From positions 156,290,369-156,354,368 of the forward strand of contig NC_084463.1 of the NCBI RefSeq assembly GCF_027409185.1: DNA of 64,000 nucleotides. Reading direction: 5' to 3'. Origin of the DNA: Cynocephalus volans (lineage: Eukaryota > Chordata > Mammalia > Dermoptera > Cynocephalidae). Positions 58,890 through 64,000 of this stretch are shown here, piece by piece; position 1 is the stretch's first letter, and the number at the start of each line of letters is the position of its first letter. Below the pieces are notes generated by a model. It was not told the origin of the DNA. It was given only the letters and a program-made list of their open reading frames with translations, and did no database searches. Position numbers and translations under genes: made by a program.

Positions 58890-60100
58890 CAGAACCAGCA
58901 GTTCTCCAAGTGAGGTTCATGGGCCGCTAAGGATCCCTGAGACCCTTTCAGGAGTACATGAGGTCAAAATTATTTTCATAGCAATGATAAGAAACAATTT
59001 GCCTTTCTCACTGACATAATTTGCCTGGTGCAAAAGCAGTGATGGGTAAAACTGCCTGTGCCTTCGTGTGAATCAAAGCAGTGGCACCAGACTGGACTCA
59101 AGGGCCACTGGATTCTTCAAGCTCTCGGTAGAAAGAGAAGGAAAAAAAAACCATTGCTGGTTTTACTTTAAAATGTCGTCAATGAAACAGTTAACAGGAT
59201 TAATATTGTTAAATCACAATCCTTGAGCACACGTGTTTTTTTTTTTTTTTTAAAGATGACCAGTAAGGGGATCTTAACCCTTGACTTGGTGTTGTCAGCA
59301 CCACGCTCTCCCAAGTGAGCCACGGGCTGGCCCCGAGCACACATCTTTTTAATATTCTATGTGACACAATGGGAAGTAGGCATAAGCTGAGTACGGCAGG
59401 ACAATGGTCACCTCCGGGAAAAGCACTTGGGCTACTCTGTCATTTGCCAGCTCAACCAGCTGATTTTTTTGGTTTGGGGGGAGTTTTTTAATTTGTTTGT
59501 TTGTTTTAATGAAATATCATTTTTACTTGAAACCATGATTATTCAGACTTCTTCTGCCAGATTATTCTGACTCTAGCAGACAATTTTTTGAAAATGAATG
59601 AAATGAGCCTGTCACTTCAAGGAATACAACTGACATTATTTGTTGCAATGAAAGTGGAGTTTTTAAGTGAAAATTCGAATTTTAGAAGGTTCTATTTGCC
59701 ACCGTGATCTTGATTTTTTTCCCAATAGTTAAAGTTTTCTGATGGGATCAGAGATGATATCAATAAATGCGACTTCTTGATATTTTGTGATGAAATATGT
59801 CAACATTTGTAAGATCTGTATAACTCCATGAACCGGTATGTTTCAAAATGACTGATGCGTGTTGTTACAAAATCATGCACAGGTAAGAGACCCATTCAAA
59901 GTGTGAGGTAGACCAGTGGATTTTTAACTTAGTGTATAAAAGCTCATTGATACAATTTCAGATTTCATATTGCCACTAACCTTTAGAAACTATCACTCAT
60001 CAAGTTTTGTTGTAGCGCCACAGAAGGATATCTACAATTACCTTTATTTATTTTTATTTTTATTTATTTTTTAGTTAGAGTTGTATATATTTTTTTAAAC
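58890..60100. other. AT-rich intergenic DNA with probable old transposon relic
   Basis: The start (AGTGAGGTTCATGGGCCGC, AAAATTATTTTCATAGCAAT) resembles a widespread old mammalian DNA-transposon or LINE remnant that I cannot name. A short SINE interrupts it at 59.24 kb. No gene was seen. Confidence 0.35.
59238..59334 (-). mobile_element. Short tRNA-Ile-derived SINE with target duplication
   Basis: Poly(T), AAAGATGACCAGTAAGGGGA and end GAGCCACGGGCTGGCCCC, a single-unit form. GAGCACAC flanks it at about 59225-59232 and 59335-59342. Confidence 0.85.
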
Positions 60101-60589
60101 TTATAATAAAATGCTCTCAGTCCTTTGAATTGTCTCTTTTATGTTCTAACATAATTCCAAACTTCATTTTTCTGCATGTTTTACATAAATGTGAACTACC
60201 TATAAATTGGTAGCCTGCTGCTGTATTTCATGTCTTAATGGATATTTTGAGATTGGTAATAGCATAGAAAATCTTGGGCCAACTGTACTACCAGCTATCT
60301 TCCCTAATAATTAGTCACTCGTGATGGCCCAAAGACAAAACACTGGGCATGAAATGTAGCTCTCACTTGACAGCCCAGTTTTCCATGTAAGATCAGTATT
60401 GTGGGGGCATCCAGATGATGTCATTTGAATCAAAGAGGTCTTGCTTTCCATTTTTAAAAAGTTTATAGGGAGAAAAGACATCAGGGTCTTTACTTCATAA
60501 TATTAATTTACTGGCTAAATATCACTCTGAATTTATGATGTGGACACTAACTTCATACATTTATCAGCATTTTCCAAAATACTGTTTTA

Positions 60590-60940
60590 TTGTTTAAAGG
60601 AAAAACTATTGGTATTCAAATGAAGGAATCACATTTAAAAACCTGTATATAAGAAACAGCCTCCAAAAACATTCAAGCAGCAGTCAGAGGAAGGGGAATT
60701 TCAACAGCTCAGTTTTCTTCAAAATATTATGTGACAGAATACAATCCAATTCACAGGCTACAACAATTCATACTATTCTTCAATGTTTTCTTGAGATGCA
60801 ATAGTTCACTGTTGCAGTGTTTTCAAATGGTACTTCCTGGTTAAAAAGGCCACTGGTAGATTCATCTGATTGTAAAAAAAAATGTTCCTTCACTGCTGGA
60901 AAAATCCGCTTGCACCCAAGAAAAGCCTCTGCTGTGGCTC
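60590..60940 (-). pseudogene. Probable retroposed PDIA6 3' UTR
   Basis: The sequence directly after the pseudogene stop on the minus strand (GAGCCACAGCAGAGGCTT, then GCAACAGTGAAC and CATCTCAAGAAAACATTG) resembles the PDIA6 3' UTR as I remember it. An AATAAA on the minus strand lies near 60583-60592. The exact end is uncertain. Confidence 0.5.
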
Positions 60941-62225
60941 TCACAACTCATCCTTCCCCAAGTCGTCAAGGTCCACATCGCTGAGGTCAATGTCATCCTC
61001 CAGGGGGAGCTCCCCATCCCTGCCATGCCAGGGCTCTTTAATCTAAATGGTAGGGAAGGTCCTGCCTCCTACAGGTGTTGTAGAGCCACGCCCAAAGGAG
61101 AGCTCCCTGAGAAACTCATTAATGCCTTGCTCACGGACAGAGCCTTTTTAGCAGAGCAAACTTCATCTTGCGGGCATTGATGGCAGCCATTGCAAGGTTT
61201 CCAAACCCTCCTATCCCCACGGCATTCTCAAGTTCATTCTGGGCTCCAGCTTCTGTCCACAGCCACCCCTGCATTTTCTTTTTGTATTTGTCTGCCAACT
61301 TCAGAAGAACTTGCAAATAAGAATTTCTGCCTGCAGCTGCAGAATAAAGGATGTGGGACAGCACAGCCACCACACAGAGCTGATGCTCCTCACACGTCCT
61401 CTTGGCAATGTCCTCGTTGATTATCTCAAGCAGCTCAGGAGGTGAGGCATTATCAGAAGACAAATCAAGGGCCCAGGAAACTACAGCGGATCTTGTCCAC
61501 CCACCATCATAATCCACAGGAGGCTCGCCCTTCTGAAATAACTTGATTGCAGGAAATCCCCTAATCCCGTGCTGGATGGCTAGAACCTGATTGACTGCAG
61601 CGTCCACAACTGCTAGTTTCACTTTTCCTCTTGTTTGCATTTTCCACCTCTGTCGCTGCAGCAGCCCATTCTGGCCCTAGGTTTTTTACAGTGTCTGCAC
61701 CAAGGAGCATAAAATTCTCCTTGGCAAAGTTGTCATCCGTCAGCTCAATTACAACCTTCTTACTTGAACTATCACTTCTACCTTGTTTTCTAGAACTATA
61801 TCCCCCACTCCTTCTCCCAAAGCAATCCTTCACGAGCTGGTACACAGCATTGAGCACAGCATCTAAGTGGCTTTACCAGTTCTGCCACCCTGATAATCCT
61901 CAGGTCTGTTTTTGTTAGATCCAAAAAATCTTGATGGTCGGATATCCCTGAACACCATACTGACCTCCTGGGGATTGATGTTTATCTGCATCAACTGCAC
62001 TGACTTTTACAACATCTTTTAAGCAGTTGCTGCTTTCTTTCATGCTGGTGTTAAACGTTGGCAGTGACCACACCATGGAGCACAGAATTTAACAAGCCAC
62101 AAACTATCACTTTGAATAACTTCTTGGTTGAAATTTGATGGAGTTAATTCGAGTACATCATCCGTAGAGAAATATAGACCATTCAGTGCTAGAAAGAAGG
62201 TACAGCCCGCCAGACTGAGCCCCAA
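60941..62225 (-). pseudogene. PDIA6: PDIA6 (P5 protein disulfide isomerase) processed pseudogene
   Basis: An intronless minus-strand copy of PDIA6, an ER thioredoxin-fold isomerase, runs from a signal-peptide-like start at 62225 to a C-terminus still reading LGKDEL and a stop at 60941-60943. The first active site is recognisable as APWCGHC near 62060-62085. The second, around 61690-61720, has lost its CGHC reading through substitutions and a frame change. Three or more frames must be used (62225-62040, 61857-61561, 61640-61131, then the tail), with stops between, so it cannot make a full protein. 3' UTR-like sequence probably continues to about 60590. Lack of introns in a gene that normally has many indicates retroposition. 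Confidence 0.9.
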
Positions 62226-62289
62226 ATGAGTGTAAGAAAATGATCTAAGTGATTCATTTTCAGAAATGACTGATCTGAGGGTGTTTTAT

Positions 62290-62620
62290 TGAGATGGTAA
62301 TTAGTTGTTAGCTCCTTTTGTTTTCTTCATTCCCTGGTGTTTCTCCCTTCACAGGGCTTTAGCAGGCCTTTTTCGCAGGCTTGTCCTGAGCCCCCAGACA
62401 AAGGAATTCCTTGCAAGGGAGTATTAAATTTCAGGCATCCTTTGGGAAGATTGTGCACCCCATAGTTCTCAGCCAATGAGGAAGTGGGGGGAGGGACTTG
62501 CTTACTAGTGAATAAATCGCTTGCTGCAGCCCTTTTCCATGTGCCTGTCTCATTCACAGACACCCGGACTTGCAAAGCTGTAATTAAAGTCTCTCTTCCC
62601 TGTGCCTTGTGTCCCCGTGT
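62290..62620 (+). mobile_element. Possible LTR fragment
   Basis: The end portion GTGAATAAATCGCTTGCTGC...CTGTAATTAAAGTCTCTCT has the polyA-region look of an LTR. The family is unknown. The following DNA to about 63600 shows nothing I can identify. Confidence 0.35.
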
Positions 62621-63599
62621 CCATCCTTTGGCATTGGATGGGTGAGGGCATTTCTCACAATGAGCCATGCCAAGCACCAGGCCCATACAGTCCTGGCCAC
62701 TGCCACCTTAGCTCAGTCATGTGCTGCACCCCCCATGCCCACATCCCACCCTCAGCCGCTCAGGCAGCTACAATTACCTTTAAGAGGCTATTAAAATACT
62801 CGTCCTGTTACCAACTGCATATTGTGAGACCAGATTTTTTCTCCAGATACTTCAACCAAAATAATGTATCTCAACAGATTGAATGAAGAAGCAGATAAGA
62901 GAATCCAGATGCCATCTATAAAACCAGATGTCCAAGATATTTGCAAAAATATAAAACAATGCCACTCTTCCTCATAATTTTGTTTGTTTGGAATATGTAG
63001 TAATTGTCACAAAAAGTGTTATTTGTGTTGACATGTAATAGTTTATTGTTGCTGTTTTTAAAGGAATTAAATATTTTAAATTTCTTAGTTTCAATTTCTA
63101 ATATGGTAAATATAAACAAATAGAACCCACATAAACAAAGTTCTTTGGGTCTTACATAATTTTTAAGAACATAAAGGGGTCTTGCGATCAAAAAGTTTTA
63201 GGACTGCTGCCCTCTCTGTGCTAAAAGGTGGGAAATACACCCCACAAAGATTTAGGTGGCTGCCATATTGGGGAAGGCTTAGGGGTCTCAAGGTCTGGGG
63301 CATGCTGGGACATTGCCTCTAGGGTAAATAACAAGTTTTCACACCTCTTATGCCCCACCACTAAGAACAATGCACAGCACATGGTAGTCCTCTTTGAGTT
63401 TTGGAGCATATGCCATCCTTGGGAATTCTGTCTAACCCATTTATCATGTGACTTGAAGGGCTGCCAGGTTCTGAGGGGAGCCCAGAGCAAGAGAAAGCTC
63501 TGTAGCAGGTCCAGGCAGTGGTACAAGTGGCTGTGCCATCCTGGCCATCAGACCCACAGGTTTAGTCATGCCAGTGATATCCAGATGGATAAGGATTGT

Positions 63600-64000
63600 G
63601 AAGATTAATTCTAGGTGTCAACTTGGTTGGATGAAGGAATGCTGAGAAACCTGGTAAAGCTATCTTTTCAAGTGTGTCCATGAGGGTGTTTCCAGCAGAG
63701 ATTAGTGTGAGAGTCTGAGTGGCCTGCATGGGAAAGACCCACCCTCAATGTGGGTGGGAACCATCCAATCCGCTGAGGGTCTGGAGAGAACAAAAGTCAG
63801 AGGAAAAAGGTGAAGCTCTCTCTCTATCCGCTGGAGCTGGGACACACTCTTCTTTCCTGTCCTTGGACATCAGAGCTTTTGGGTTCCAGGACTTACACAC
63901 CAAGGACACCCTCAGCTTCCCTGATTTTGAGGCCTTCAGACGTGGACCAAGCCAGTGTGCCAGCATCCAGTTTATAGATGGCCTATTGTGGGACTTTTCT
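63600..64000 (+). repeat. Interspersed LTR- or transposon-like mammalian repeat, continuing past the edge
   Basis: GGTGTCAACTTGGTTGGATG, GTGAGGGTGTTTCC-like and ACCATCCAATCCGCTGAGGG belong to a common mammalian repeat type that I recognise by pattern but cannot name safely. It is cut by the window end. Confidence 0.6.

Overview
This is a window of mammalian nuclear DNA: split genes with GT/AG introns, CpG-island promoters, AATAAA signals, and MIR, L2, L1, MER and MaLR-type repeats. It contains no Alu. The lineage-specific SINEs are instead short monomers and dimers built from a tRNA-Ile-like unit (body close to GGCCGGTTAGCTCAC...GGTTAAGATCCCC...CCGGTCA). That matches what I know of the CYN SINEs of colugos (Dermoptera), so a colugo such as Galeopterus is my leading guess. 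A horseshoe-bat-like SINE is the main alternative. The species call is an inference and was not tested by a database search.

Four protein-coding genes lie in the order known from human 11q12.2. PRPF19 (minus strand, about 1-10.83 kb) is missing only its last coding exon, which lies beyond the left edge. TMEM109 (plus, about 19.56-27.19 kb) has a non-coding first exon and three coding exons. TMEM132A (plus, about 28.3-40.35 kb) has eleven coding exons. SLC15A3 (minus, about 53.5-40.3 kb) has eight coding exons. I traced every exon by reading frame and splice sites. The joined frames close exactly: 472 complete codons of PRPF19 in the window, 243 residues for TMEM109, 1022 for TMEM132A and 580 for SLC15A3.

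PRPF19 and TMEM109 diverge across about 9 kb of repeat-rich DNA (10.9-19.5 kb). That interval holds LTR-like sequence, L2, an antisense MaLR-like LTR, and a visible nest of SINE within SINE within LTR-like DNA. TMEM132A and SLC15A3 converge tail to tail, with about 75 bp between stop codon and polyA signal, so their 3' UTRs probably overlap. SLC15A3 intron 1 carries a 670-bp composite (CA)n minisatellite within about 40 bp of the exon 1 donor. An interferon-response-like element lies about 750 bp upstream of its start codon.

The right end (about 54.3-64 kb) is intergenic. It holds L2, MIR and MER20 copies, a MaLR LTR split by an L1 3' end, a 63-bp tandem duplication beside a small unassigned ORF with a signal-peptide-like start, and a frameshifted intronless PDIA6 retropseudogene (minus strand, about 60.6-62.2 kb).

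The genes are not a functional pathway. PRPF19 is a core spliceosome/ubiquitin ligase factor, TMEM109 an ER/nuclear membrane channel-like protein, TMEM132A a type I adhesion-like membrane protein and SLC15A3 a lysosomal peptide/histidine transporter of immune cells. I found no CRISPR array, no operon-like cassette and no clearly new biological system.
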